DNA of 64,000 nucleotides from Psychroserpens ponticola (GCF_023556315.2 NZ_CP116221.1:3610001-3674000); one strand, 5' to 3'. Numbered from the stretch's first letter, positions 53,103-61,569 are shown. The notes: generated from the sequence alone by a model not told the origin. Numbers and translations: made by a program.

Positions 53103-54128
53103 ATGATAAAAAACGATTTATTTTTAAGAGCACTAAAAGGTGAAACAGTCGAACGTCCACCAGTTTGGATGATGCGTCAAGCAGGTCGTTATCTTCCTGA
53201 GTTTATGGAAATCAAAGCAAAATATGATTTCTTTACACGATGTCAAACACCAGAATTAGCAAGTGAAATTACAGTGCAACCTATTCGTCGCTACGGAATG
53301 GATGCTGCTATATTGTTTTCAGATATTTTAGTGATTCCTCAAGCCATGAATATTGAAGTTCAAATGAAACCAAATTTTGGTCCTTATTTGCCAAATCCTA
53401 TTCGCTCACAAAAAGATGTCGATAATGTTATTGTTCCAGATGTTAAAGAAGCTTTAAATTATGTTTACGAAGCCATAAAAGCAACTAAAGAAAAATTAAA
53501 TGATGAGATTCCTTTAATTGGATTTGCTGGTTCACCTTGGACAATCTTATGTTACTGTGTACAAGGGCAAGGCAGTAAAAACTTTGATAAAGCGAAAGAG
53601 TTTTGTTTTACAAATCCTATTGCAGCTCATCAATTATTACAGAAAATTACAGATACTACAATTGCGTATTTAAAAGAAAAAGTAAAAGCTGGTTGTAATG
53701 CTGTACAGGTATTCGATTCTTGGGGAGGAATGTTGTCTCCTGTTGATTATCAAGAATTCTCATGGCAATATATTCAGCAAATTATTGATGCTTTAAAAGA
53801 AGATGCTCCAGTAATTGCATTTGGTAAAGGCTGTTGGTTTGCTCTTGGAGATATGGCAAAATCTGGAGCTTCTGCTTTAGGTGTTGATTGGACATGTTCT
53901 GCAAAAAATGCGAGATATTTAAGCGGTGGAAATATTACTCTGCAAGGTAATTTTGATCCAACACGATTGTTTTCTCCGCCTTCAGAGATTAAAAAAATGG
54001 TACACCAAATGATTAACGAGTTTGGAAAAGACAGATATATTGTAAATTTAGGTCATGGCATTTTACCCAATATTCCGTTAAACAATGCAAAAGCATTTAT
54101 CGATGCTGTAAAAGAATATAAGGCTTAG
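53103..54128 (+). CDS. hemE: Uroporphyrinogen decarboxylase
   Basis: A 341-residue cytoplasmic enzyme that removes four carboxyl groups from uroporphyrinogen III to give coproporphyrinogen III. The N-terminal signature [16 protein letters not shown] (about 19-34), [11 protein letters not shown] and the GFAGSPWT segment are diagnostic, and the C-terminus has NLGHGILPN. Full length. A pair of REP elements separates it from hemCD, and a 200-base region follows it, so it may rely on read-through or its own promoter. Confidence 0.96.
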   Translation: MIKNDLFLRALKGETVERPPVWMMRQAGRYLPEFMEIKAKYDFFTRCQTPELASEITVQPIRRYGMDAAILFSDILVIPQAMNIEVQMKPNFGPYLPNPIRSQKDVDNVIVPDVKEALNYVYEAIKATKEKLNDEIPLIGFAGSPWTILCYCVQGQGSKNFDKAKEFCFTNPIAAHQLLQKITDTTIAYLKEKVKAGCNAVQVFDSWGGMLSPVDYQEFSWQYIQQIIDALKEDAPVIAFGKGCWFALGDMAKSGASALGVDWTCSAKNARYLSGGNITLQGNFDPTRLFSPPSEIKKMVHQMINEFGKDRYIVNLGHGILPNIPLNNAKAFIDAVKEYKA

Positions 54129-54328
54129 CACAAGTTGGGCGTTACCACAAGGGTCGCGCTTTACTCATTGAAGCTATTTGATATTGATGAATTCGTGAAT
54201 ATAAATATTTCCCAAGTCGCTATCAAAGATGAGCTCCAACAATTGCTCCATCGCTAACGCAAATCGAGATACAATTGTTACCTTAGTTCTCTAAATTAAA
54301 TAGATTCCTACTTTTTATAGGACATATT
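54129..54328. repeat. GC-richer intergenic segment, probable Bacteroidota mobile repeat
   Basis: No ORF is seen. The segment gttgggcgttaccacaaggg and a second part ttgctccatcgctaacgcaa are clearly richer in GC than the neighbourhood. I recall similar GGGCGTTACC...AGGGTCGCGC stretches between genes in other Flavobacteriia. The ends do not form one clean hairpin. It separates hemE from the EI24-type gene. Confidence 0.35.
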
Positions 54329-55099
54329 ATGATAAAGAACATATTAAATGGCATACAAGCATATTCAGGTGCTTTAGCATTAATTTCAAAGCTAAAGCTT
54401 TGGAAGTTCTTTTTCGTTCCTATCATCATCAGTATTATTACAGCAACAGTTATTATCCTCACGGCTTATGGCTTATCTGACAATATTAGTGACTACATTA
54501 CAAGTTTATTACCTGACTGGGCTGAGAATTCATGGATAAAAGGGATTTTCTCATTCATTAGTGGAATTATAATTTTAGCCATTGGATTAATTCTATATAA
54601 ACACATCATTATGGCACTTTCTGCACCATTTATGAGTCCAGTTTCAGAAAAAATTGAAGTCTATTTAACTGGAGCCGAAAGAAAAAACCATAGAAATACA
54701 ACGTTTAAAGAACAACTTTGGCGAGGTATTAGAATAAATATAAGAAATCTTGCTAAAGAACTCCTAATCACTATTCCTATTCTATTGTTAAATTTTATTC
54801 CTATTGTAACTATTTTTTCAACAGTTTTACTATTCCTTGTTCAAGCCTATTATGCTGGTTTTGGAAATATGGATTATACCTTAGAGCGCCATTTAAATTA
54901 TCGCAAAAGTGTTCAATTTGTAAGAAAAAACAAAGGTGTTGCCATTGGAAACGGAATTGTTTTTATCCTATTCTTACTCCTTCCTGTTATTGGTGTGATT
55001 CTCGTTTTACCAATGAGTGTTACTGCAGCTTCAATAAAAACAGTTAAGCTTCTTGAGGAAGAAAACCTTCTTTTAGAACATAAAATTTTAGTATCGTGA
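54329..55099 (+). CDS. EI24 domain membrane protein
   Basis: A 256-residue integral membrane protein with four to five helices (about 28-50, 70-92, 145-175, 205-232). The segment NILNGIQAYSGALALISK and the later NYRKSVQFVRKNKGVAIGNG are characteristic of the EI24/CysZ-like family. Function in Bacteroidota is not established; CysZ members move sulfate, but the group here is distant. It overlaps the next gene by four bases (GTGA) and thus is co-translated with it. Haem genes surround it. Confidence 0.87.
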   Translation: MIKNILNGIQAYSGALALISKLKLWKFFFVPIIISIITATVIILTAYGLSDNISDYITSLLPDWAENSWIKGIFSFISGIIILAIGLILYKHIIMALSAPFMSPVSEKIEVYLTGAERKNHRNTTFKEQLWRGIRINIRNLAKELLITIPILLLNFIPIVTIFSTVLLFLVQAYYAGFGNMDYTLERHLNYRKSVQFVRKNKGVAIGNGIVFILFLLLPVIGVILVLPMSVTAASIKTVKLLEEENLLLEHKILVS

Positions 55100-55632
55100 T
55101 TGCTCAATTTGATGGCTTCGAAATTAATCCTATTCACGAAGGTGATGCTTGGAAAATCTGTGATTTTGTGATTGCAAATACCGATCGTTTAAAACGTTAC
55201 TTTCCGAAGACATTAGAACAAAATTTGAATCCGACGCTTTCTCAAATTTATGTTGAAAATCGCGTAAAAGCATTTCAAAATAAAGATGGATTTGTATTCA
55301 CATTAAAACAAATAGAAACACGAAAACTTATTGGACTCATTATCTTAAAAGAACTCAATTGGACTTCAAAACAAGGTGAATTTGCTTATGCTATAGATTA
55401 CAATTTTAATGGAAAAGGATTAATGTCTAAAGCCATAGAAAAGCTTTCAGTTTACGCTTTTGAAACTTTAGGATTAGAACGATTGCAAATCATCTCACAT
55501 AAAGAAAACCGATCTAGTGTTAAAGTCGCGTTGAATAATCATTTTGAGTGGCAAAAAACATTGAAAAATGAATTTACACCTAAAGGCGAGCAACCTTTAG
55601 ATATGGAATTATACGAATTATATAAAGACTAA
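55096..55632 (+). CDS. GNAT family N-acetyltransferase (RimJ/RimL-like)
   Basis: A 178-residue acetyltransferase beginning with GTG at 55096, which overlaps the preceding stop by four bases. The GNAT fold is apparent from the N-terminal INPIHEGDAWKICDFV, the central LIGLIILKELNW and the acetyl-CoA binding region YNFNGKGLMSKAIEKL, followed by LERLQIISHKENRSS. It resembles ribosomal-protein serine acetyltransferases of the RimJ/RimL group. The substrate is unknown. The gene ends just before the left REP of the transposase unit, 6 bases from the stop. Confidence 0.9.
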   Translation: MIAQFDGFEINPIHEGDAWKICDFVIANTDRLKRYFPKTLEQNLNPTLSQIYVENRVKAFQNKDGFVFTLKQIETRKLIGLIILKELNWTSKQGEFAYAIDYNFNGKGLMSKAIEKLSVYAFETLGLERLQIISHKENRSSVKVALNNHFEWQKTLKNEFTPKGEQPLDMELYELYKD

Positions 55633-55637
55633 AATAT

Positions 55638-55663
55638 CCTGCAAGGTTTCCAAAACCTTGTAG
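55638..55663 (+). repeat. Left REP palindrome of the RAYT unit
   Basis: An 11-bp imperfect stem (ctgcaaggttt pairing with aaaccttgtag) around a 3-base loop. Its reverse complement matches the REP at 56202-56227 at 25 of 26 bases, so the two form inverted ends of a transposase unit. Confidence 0.88.
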
Positions 55664-55682
55664 ATCTTTTAAAAAGAAAAAC

Positions 55683-57173
55683 ATGAAGTTAGACAACTTA
55701 GAAAAAGATCATTATTATCACATTTACAATCGTGGAATTAATAGTGAAGTCATTTTTAAGAATGATGATAACATGTTGTATTTTCTAAACTTATCAGGTA
55801 AATACTTAAATGATAATGCTGATATTATTGCTTACTGCTTAATGAACAATCATTTTCATTTCATCATTAAAGTTACTAATGAGAAAAACATAACAAATTG
55901 CTTTTCTAATTTTTTTAATTCTTATGCTAAAGCTTATAACAGACAACAAGGAAGAACTGGAAGTTTATTTGAAAAGCATTTTAAACGAAAACGATTAGAT
56001 ACAGAAGATTATCTAAAAAATCTAATCTTATATATTCATAACAACCCTATCAATGCGATTGAAAATTATAAATTCTCATCTTATTTGCATTACTTGAATG
56101 GTACTAATCCTAATTCTTTTAATTTGGCAAAATCAGAAATCTTAAGAGTTTTTGATAGTATTGAAAATTTTGAGCATATGCATAAAAATTCAGATTCATA
56201 CCTACAAGGTTTTGAAAACCTTGCAGGAAAAGAAAAAAAATTAGAAGAAAAAATAACTTTTGATTCTGAAATCAAAGATAAGTTCTTCAAATACATACAC
56301 GAATTACAAGACACAATCTCGTCTAAATTGGAAGCGATTGATGGTAAAGCAAAATTTCAAGAAGACCTTTGGAAACGTCCTGAAGGTGGAGGCGGAAGAA
56401 CTCGCGTGATAGAAAACGGGAACGTCTTTGAAAAAGGTGGTGTCAATATCTCTGGTGTTCACGGAAAATTACCAGAAAGCATGCAAAACTACTTTGGTGT
56501 TGAAGATGCTAACTTTTTTGCTTGTGGTTTAAGTTTAGTATTACATCCTAAAAACCCAATGGTTCCAACAGTTCATGCGAATTGGCGCTATTTTGAAATG
56601 TATGACCAAGAAGGTAACATTGTTGATCAATGGTTTGGTGGTGGACAAGATTTAACGCCTTACTATTTGTTTGAAGACGATGCTAAACACTTTCATCAAA
56701 CATGTAAAACAGCATGTGATAAGCACGATCCTGAATTCTATAAAAAATATAAAGCGCGTTGCGACGAGTATTTTTACAACACACACAGAAATGAAGGTCG
56801 TGGTATTGGAGGTTTATTCTTCGATTATTGCAAAGCTTCAGATGATATGAGTATGCAGAATTGGTATGATTTTGTAACAGAAATTGGTGATAGTTTTCTT
56901 GATGCTTATGTTCCTATTGTTGAAAAACGAAAAAATATAGAATCTACAAAACCACAACGTGATTGGCAAGAAATTCGTCGTGGTCGTTATGTAGAATTTA
57001 ATCTAGTTCATGATAAAGGCACGCTTTTCGGATTAAAAACCAACGGAAGAATTGAAAGTATTTTGATGAGCCTACCACCACATGTACAATGGGTTTATGA
57101 CCATCATCCAGAAGCAGGAAGTGAGGAAGAAAAATTAATTAAAGTATTACAAAATCCTGTAAACTGGGTGTAA
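55683..57173 (+). CDS. hemF: RAYT transposase fused in frame to oxygen-dependent coproporphyrinogen III oxidase
   Basis: A 496-residue fusion. Residues 1-~180 are a complete REP-associated tyrosine transposase (Y1 family): HYYHIYNRGI opens it, the HUH motif is His57-Phe58-His59 in NNHFHF, GSLFEKHFKRKRL follows, and the catalytic Tyr117 is in ILYIHNNPIN. Residues 197-496 are full-length HemF, with GGGGRTRV, VHANWRYFEM and RRGRYVEFNLVHDKG; it converts coproporphyrinogen III to protoporphyrinogen IX with oxygen. Residues ~174-183 (YLQGFENLAGK) are encoded by the right REP. The expected HemF start (usually MKDKF) is here EIKDKF, with ATC at 56271 in place of ATG. No ATG, GTG or TTG lies between Met166 (56178) and HemF, so expression must use the fusion start or Met166. 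Confidence 0.93.
   Translation: MKLDNLEKDHYYHIYNRGINSEVIFKNDDNMLYFLNLSGKYLNDNADIIAYCLMNNHFHFIIKVTNEKNITNCFSNFFNSYAKAYNRQQGRTGSLFEKHFKRKRLDTEDYLKNLILYIHNNPINAIENYKFSSYLHYLNGTNPNSFNLAKSEILRVFDSIENFEHMHKNSDSYLQGFENLAGKEKKLEEKITFDSEIKDKFFKYIHELQDTISSKLEAIDGKAKFQEDLWKRPEGGGGRTRVIENGNVFEKGGVNISGVHGKLPESMQNYFGVEDANFFACGLSLVLHPKNPMVPTVHANWRYFEMYDQEGNIVDQWFGGGQDLTPYYLFEDDAKHFHQTCKTACDKHDPEFYKKYKARCDEYFYNTHRNEGRGIGGLFFDYCKASDDMSMQNWYDFVTEIGDSFLDAYVPIVEKRKNIESTKPQRDWQEIRRGRYVEFNLVHDKGTLFGLKTNGRIESILMSLPPHVQWVYDHHPEAGSEEEKLIKVLQNPVNWV
56202..56227 (+). repeat. Right REP palindrome, inside the fusion coding sequence
   Basis: CTACAAGGTTTT pairs with AAAACCTTGCAG save one A-C mismatch. It is the inverted partner of the REP at 55638-55663 and is translated as part of the fusion protein. 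Confidence 0.88.
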
Positions 57174-57174
57174 C

Positions 57175-57567
57175 ATGAAATGCTACTGCGGAAATAACAA
57201 AACCTATAATAACTGCTGTGAAGTCTTTCATTCAAACAATGGAAAAACAGAAACCGCTCAACAATTAATGCGATCAAGATATAGTGCGTTTGTATTAGCC
57301 AATGGTGATTATTTAATGCAAACACATCACAACTCTACAAGACCTATAACAGAAAAAAAAGCGATTGTAAAATGGGCGAAATCTGTAGATTGGATCAAAC
57401 TAGAAATTCTTGAAACAGCTAATGGTTTAGAAAATGATGATAAAGGAACAGTAACGTTTAATGCTTATTTTTATGACAACAAATCCATCGATGTTATTCA
57501 TGAAAAATCTGCTTTTATAAAAGAAAACAACAAATGGTATTACTTAGGTTATGCCAAAAAAATATAA
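57175..57567 (+). CDS. YchJ-like protein with SEC-C type zinc motif
   Basis: A 130-residue protein. The N-terminus MKCYCGNNKTYNNCC is a SEC-C zinc-binding motif of the CxCx(n)C(C) type, followed by the YchJ-family segment QQLMRSRYSAFVLANGDYLMQTHH. The rest is an NTF2-like fold ending in NKWYYLGYAKK. Members of this family are common but their function is not known. The ATG lies one base after the hemF stop, so the two are translationally coupled. A REP follows in the gap before hemB. Confidence 0.88.
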   Translation: MKCYCGNNKTYNNCCEVFHSNNGKTETAQQLMRSRYSAFVLANGDYLMQTHHNSTRPITEKKAIVKWAKSVDWIKLEILETANGLENDDKGTVTFNAYFYDNKSIDVIHEKSAFIKENNKWYYLGYAKKI

Positions 57568-57648
57568 AACATTAGAAGTCACAAAGAAAATTAATGGAAC
57601 TATTGCAACATCCAATAAGTTAAACGTAAAAACTAACAACGAAATAAC

Positions 57649-57677
57649 ACCTACAAGGTCTCGAAGACCTTGTAGGT
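57649..57677. repeat. REP palindrome, same family as the RAYT unit, upstream of hemB
   Basis: Perfect 13-base arms acctacaaggtct (57649-57661) and agaccttgtaggt (57665-57677) around a CGA loop. The outer CTACAAGGT/ACCTTGTAG is shared with the RAYT-flanking REPs, while the inner bases have changed in a compensatory way. It is a solo copy, 18 bases before the hemB start. Confidence 0.9.
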
Positions 57678-57694
57678 ATATTAAAATAAAATCT

Positions 57695-58684
57695 ATGTAT
57701 CCACTAAGAAGAAACCGAAGATTAAGAACCAACGAAGCGATTAGAAGCTTAGTTCGTGAAACTATAATTACACCAAACGATTTCCTTGTCCCGCTTTTTG
57801 TTGTGGAAGGAAAAGGCATCAAACAAGAAATTGCATCTATGCCAAATTATTACCGTTTCAGCTTAGATTTATTAGAACACGAAGTAAAAGAACTCTGGAA
57901 ATTGGGTTTAAAATCAGTTTTACTATTCGTAAAAGTGCCAGACAATCTTAAAGATAATAAAGGCACTGAAGCTATAAATCCAAACGGATTGATGCAACGC
58001 GCCATCAAAACTGTGAAGAATGTTTGTCCTGGAATGTTAGTAATGACAGATGTTGCACTAGATCCATATTCATCGTATGGTCATGATGGCATTATTCAAA
58101 ACGGAAAAATTATCAATGATGACACAGTAGATGTGTTAGCCGAAATGAGCTTATCTCATGTGCAAGCTGGAGCCGATTTCGTTGCTCCAAGTGATATGAT
58201 GGATGGTAGAATTTTATCAATTCGTGAAGCTTTAGAGGACGACGGGTTTACAGACACTGGTATCATGAGTTATTCTGCCAAATATGCATCAGCTTTTTAT
58301 GGTCCTTTTCGTGATGCTTTAGATTCTGCTCCTGCAGAACTTAAAGATGTTCCGAAGGATAAAAAAACATATCAAATGGATTTCGGGAACCGTTTTGAAG
58401 CCATAAGAGAAACCGAAATGGATATTGATGAAGGCGCAGATATCGTGATGGTAAAACCAGGTTTATGTTATTTAGATATTGTTCGCGAGATTAAAAATGA
58501 AGTCGATGTTCCTGTTGCTGTGTATCAAGTTTCAGGTGAATATGCTATGCTTAAAGCAGCTGCCGAAAAAGGTTGGTTAGACCATGATGCAGTTATGATG
58601 GAGCAAATAATTGCAATAAAACGGGCTGGAGCAGATGTGATTGCTTCTTATTTCGCTAAAGATGTTGTAAAATTATTATCGTAA
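57695..58684 (+). CDS. hemB: Delta-aminolevulinic acid dehydratase (porphobilinogen synthase)
   Basis: From the ATG at 57695 the protein has 329 residues and begins MYPLRRNRRLRTNEAIRSL, the normal family start. A longer reading from 57551 adds 48 residues across a REP and is rejected. HemB joins two 5-aminolevulinate molecules to form porphobilinogen. The Schiff-base Lys is in VMVKPG; the sequence DVALDPYSSYGHDG has Asp and Ala where zinc-type enzymes have Cys, so this is a Mg-type enzyme without catalytic zinc. It closes the haem cluster. Confidence 0.96.
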   Translation: MYPLRRNRRLRTNEAIRSLVRETIITPNDFLVPLFVVEGKGIKQEIASMPNYYRFSLDLLEHEVKELWKLGLKSVLLFVKVPDNLKDNKGTEAINPNGLMQRAIKTVKNVCPGMLVMTDVALDPYSSYGHDGIIQNGKIINDDTVDVLAEMSLSHVQAGADFVAPSDMMDGRILSIREALEDDGFTDTGIMSYSAKYASAFYGPFRDALDSAPAELKDVPKDKKTYQMDFGNRFEAIRETEMDIDEGADIVMVKPGLCYLDIVREIKNEVDVPVAVYQVSGEYAMLKAAAEKGWLDHDAVMMEQIIAIKRAGADVIASYFAKDVVKLLS

Positions 58685-58714
58685 ATTCGCAACAATTAAA
58701 ACTAAAAACTATCC

Positions 58715-59839
58715 ATGGGATTACTGATATTTTATGCTATAATTTCCATTTTCTTTTCCTTTCTCTGTTCTATTTTAGAAGCTGTTCTTCTAAGTGTAAC
58801 ACCAACTTTTATTAATTTAAAAAAGAGTGAAGGCAAAGCTTATGCTGAAGATTTAGAAGTGCTCAAAAAAGATGTCGATCGTCCGCTTATTGCCATTTTA
58901 ACTTTAAACACAATAGCACATACTGTTGGTGCAATTTTAGTTGGTGTACAAGCAAAAGTGGCTTACATAGAACTTTATGGTTCTACAACTAGAAGTGTTT
59001 TAGGCATAACGTTTACCGAAGATTTAATGGTTGGTGTGGTATCTACAATTATGACTATTTTAATTCTTGTGGCTTCAGAAATTATTCCAAAAACTATTGG
59101 TGCTACCTACTGGAAACAACTTGCAAATTTTACAACCAAAGCATTACATGTTTTAATTTTTCCTTTAAGATGGACTGGTATTCTTTGGCTTTTACAACTC
59201 ACTACAAAACTAATAGGAGGCAAAGGTCATGGAAGTATTTTAAGTAGAGAAGGGTTTTTAGTCATGGCAGATATGGCTCATGAAGAAGGTGTTTTTCAAG
59301 AGAATGAAAGTAAAATTATAAAAAATTTATTAACCTTTAAAGAGGTTTTTGCTAAGGACGTCATGACACCTAGAACGGTTATGAAATCTGAAGATGAAAA
59401 AACAACTGTTGAAGACTTTTTCAACAAAAACATGAACCTTAGGTTTTCTAGAATTCCTGTTTTTGCTGATGATCCTGATAACATTAAAGGACTTGTTTTA
59501 AAAGGTGAAGTCTTTAAAGAAATGGCTTTAAATAACGGTTCTAAAAAACTTTCAGAATTGAAACGAAATATTATTGTTGTTTCTAGAGAATTACCTATTC
59601 CTAAGCTGTTTGAGAAATTAGTTGAAAGCAGAAACCATATGGCTATAGTTGTAGATGAATATGGCTCTGTAAGCGGTTTGGTTACTATGGAAGATGTGAT
59701 TGAAACACTTCTTGGTCTTGAAATTATGGACGAAAGTGATAATGTATCTGACCTTCAGCATATGGCTAGAAAAAGTTGGGAAACTAGAGCAAAAAAATTA
59801 GGCATCCTTGATGATAAGCCTTCAGAAGAGAACGAATAG
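58715..59839 (+). CDS. CNNM/CBS domain membrane protein (hemolysin C-like family)
   Basis: A 374-residue protein. A DUF21/CNNM transmembrane domain with three to four helices (about 1-185) includes ILEAVLLSVTPTFINLKKSEG and VASEIIPKTIGATYWK, and a pair of CBS domains (about 205-335) follows with KDVMTPRTVMKS and VDEYGSVSGLVTMEDVIE. There is no C-terminal CorC domain. Relatives transport Mg(II) or sodium; the hemolysin name is historical. It follows hemB by 30 bases and precedes the methyltransferase gene by 2 bases. Confidence 0.9.
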   Translation: MGLLIFYAIISIFFSFLCSILEAVLLSVTPTFINLKKSEGKAYAEDLEVLKKDVDRPLIAILTLNTIAHTVGAILVGVQAKVAYIELYGSTTRSVLGITFTEDLMVGVVSTIMTILILVASEIIPKTIGATYWKQLANFTTKALHVLIFPLRWTGILWLLQLTTKLIGGKGHGSILSREGFLVMADMAHEEGVFQENESKIIKNLLTFKEVFAKDVMTPRTVMKSEDEKTTVEDFFNKNMNLRFSRIPVFADDPDNIKGLVLKGEVFKEMALNNGSKKLSELKRNIIVVSRELPIPKLFEKLVESRNHMAIVVDEYGSVSGLVTMEDVIETLLGLEIMDESDNVSDLQHMARKSWETRAKKLGILDDKPSEENE

Positions 59840-59841
59840 CA

Positions 59842-60315
59842 ATGGAAACTTGTATTATGTCTTCACCTTTAGGTTATACCAAAATTGTTGGTGATGCAAA
59901 TGGTATTTCAGAAGTGATAGTCCTTAATTCAGAAGAAAGTATAACAGACATTATACCTATAGAACTTGAAGATTGTGTCATTCAGCTTCAAGAATATTTT
60001 GAAGGCACTCGAACTAAGTTTGACCTTAACTTAAATCCGCAAGGCACAGAATTTCAGAATAAAGTTTGGAAACAATTAGAGCAAATTCCTTATGGAAAAA
60101 CATTTTCCTACTTAGAATTATCAAGACAGCTTGGTGACATAAAAGCCATTAGAGCAGTCGCTAATGCTAATGGTAAAAATCCGTTATGGATTATTATTCC
60201 GTGTCATCGTGTTATTGGAAGTGATGGTAGTTTAACTGGATATGCTGGTGGTTTACACCGAAAACAATGGCTCTTAGAACATGAAAGCCCTTACAAACAA
60301 CAACGCTTATTTTAA
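59842..60315 (+). CDS. ogt: Methylated-DNA--[protein]-cysteine S-methyltransferase
   Basis: A 157-residue DNA repair protein that transfers methyl groups from O6-methylguanine to its own Cys. The active site is IIPCHRVIGSDGSLTGYAGG, with the acceptor Cys in PCHRV. The helix-turn-helix segment KTFSYLELSRQLGDIKAIRAVANANG precedes it. Length suits the Ogt type without the Ada N-terminal domain. It lies 2 bases after the CNNM gene stop and is likely in the same transcript. Confidence 0.95.
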   Translation: METCIMSSPLGYTKIVGDANGISEVIVLNSEESITDIIPIELEDCVIQLQEYFEGTRTKFDLNLNPQGTEFQNKVWKQLEQIPYGKTFSYLELSRQLGDIKAIRAVANANGKNPLWIIIPCHRVIGSDGSLTGYAGGLHRKQWLLEHESPYKQQRLF

Positions 60316-60370
60316 GGTACAAATTGCTGCTTCTAAAAAATTATAGAACAATTAAACAACTTGAATTTTA

Positions 60371-61504
60371 ATGAAAAATTTAAAATGGACACTTATAACA
60401 ATTACTGCAGTAGTCCTTTTATTGTATGTTTTTGACTATGGATATATTTTAAGAGGTGTTCGTGTTGTCTATTTCACTGGTCACAATTCAGCTTTTATTG
60501 ACGATTTCCCTTATTTTGAAAACGATATCATTGAAAAAGGGGATAAAATTGAGGCTTGGGCAAAGCATAAAGATTTTAATTCGGTTGAACCCACAAAAAT
60601 CTTAAAAAGAGCAAATAAAAATTGGGGAACAGTAGCTTATGTCATCATAAAAAATGATAGTATTTGGTTTGAAGAGTATTATGATGGTTTTGACGAAAAT
60701 TCGAAAACAAATTCGTTTTCAATGGCAAAAAGTTATGTTTCAGGTTTATTAGGAAAAGCAATTATGGATGGCTATATTAAAAGTTTAGATCAACCAGTAA
60801 GTGATTTTTATCCAGAATACAGTTATGCTAAAACTACAGTTGGAGATTTATCATCTATGGCTTCAGGCTTAGATTGGGTTGAACATTATACAAGTCCGTT
60901 TTCTGTTACAGCCAGAGCAAATTATGATGATGATTTATCTGAAACTATTTTAAATCAGAAAGTTGTTAAAACGCCAGGTGTAGAATTTGAATACTTAAGC
61001 GGAAGCACTCAATTATTAGGAATGGTTATTGAAAAAGCATCTGGTAAAACCTTATCAAATTATTTATCTGAAAGTTTCTGGAAACCTCTAGGCTCGTCAG
61101 ATAATGCCATATGGCAATTAGATGATGAAGACAATAGACTTGCCAAAGCATTTTGTTGTATTGGTAGCAACGCTAAAGATTTTGCTCGTTTTGGTAAGCT
61201 TTATAAAGACCATGGAAAATGGAATGGACAACAAATTTTAGATTCTGCTTTTGTCGCAAAATCTATAGTGCCACGTTTTCCTGAAAGTCCAGAATACGGC
61301 TATGGTTGGTGGCTAAAAGAACATTTAGGAAAACAATTCTTTATGATGCAAGGTCATCTAGGTCAATACGTCATTGTACAACCTAAAGATAATGTTATTA
61401 TTGTCAGATTAGGACATTCAAAAGGGCCTGAAAATCCTTTAGAAACTTACACTGATGATGTTTCAATTTACATTGAAGAAGCTTATGAAATGCTAAACAA
61501 ATAG
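60371..61504 (+). CDS. Serine hydrolase of the beta-lactamase/penicillin-binding fold
   Basis: A 377-residue protein with an N-terminal membrane anchor or signal (about 7-22). The beta-lactamase-related domain (about 75-360) carries the catalytic SxxK in SFSMAKSYVSGL (nucleophile Ser in SMAK) and the second motif region in EYLSGSTQLLG. The family contains class C-like esterases, D-aminopeptidases and peptidases, so substrate is open. Periplasmic or exported location is likely. It is transcribed alone, with a promoter-like element before the next gene. Confidence 0.87.
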   Translation: MKNLKWTLITITAVVLLLYVFDYGYILRGVRVVYFTGHNSAFIDDFPYFENDIIEKGDKIEAWAKHKDFNSVEPTKILKRANKNWGTVAYVIIKNDSIWFEEYYDGFDENSKTNSFSMAKSYVSGLLGKAIMDGYIKSLDQPVSDFYPEYSYAKTTVGDLSSMASGLDWVEHYTSPFSVTARANYDDDLSETILNQKVVKTPGVEFEYLSGSTQLLGMVIEKASGKTLSNYLSESFWKPLGSSDNAIWQLDDEDNRLAKAFCCIGSNAKDFARFGKLYKDHGKWNGQQILDSAFVAKSIVPRFPESPEYGYGWWLKEHLGKQFFMMQGHLGQYVIVQPKDNVIIVRLGHSKGPENPLETYTDDVSIYIEEAYEMLNK

Positions 61505-61569
61505 CAATTCTATATATAAATAATTCTAATCATATAGCACAAAATAGAAATTTTGTAGAATATATTCTA

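Larger units (their letters stand above)
55638..56227 (+). mobile_element. REP-RAYT unit inserted upstream of hemF
   Basis: A 590-bp unit of a RAYT gene with near-perfect inverted REP palindromes at both ends. It sits between the GNAT gene and the hemF coding part. The transposase has no stop codon inside the unit; its frame runs out through the right REP. Confidence 0.8.

Noticed and set aside
57551-57694. Extra 48 codons at the N-terminus of HemB
   Set aside because: The extension is encoded by the intergenic gap and a REP palindrome, overlaps the YchJ-like gene, and the normal HemB N-terminus begins at the ATG at 57695.
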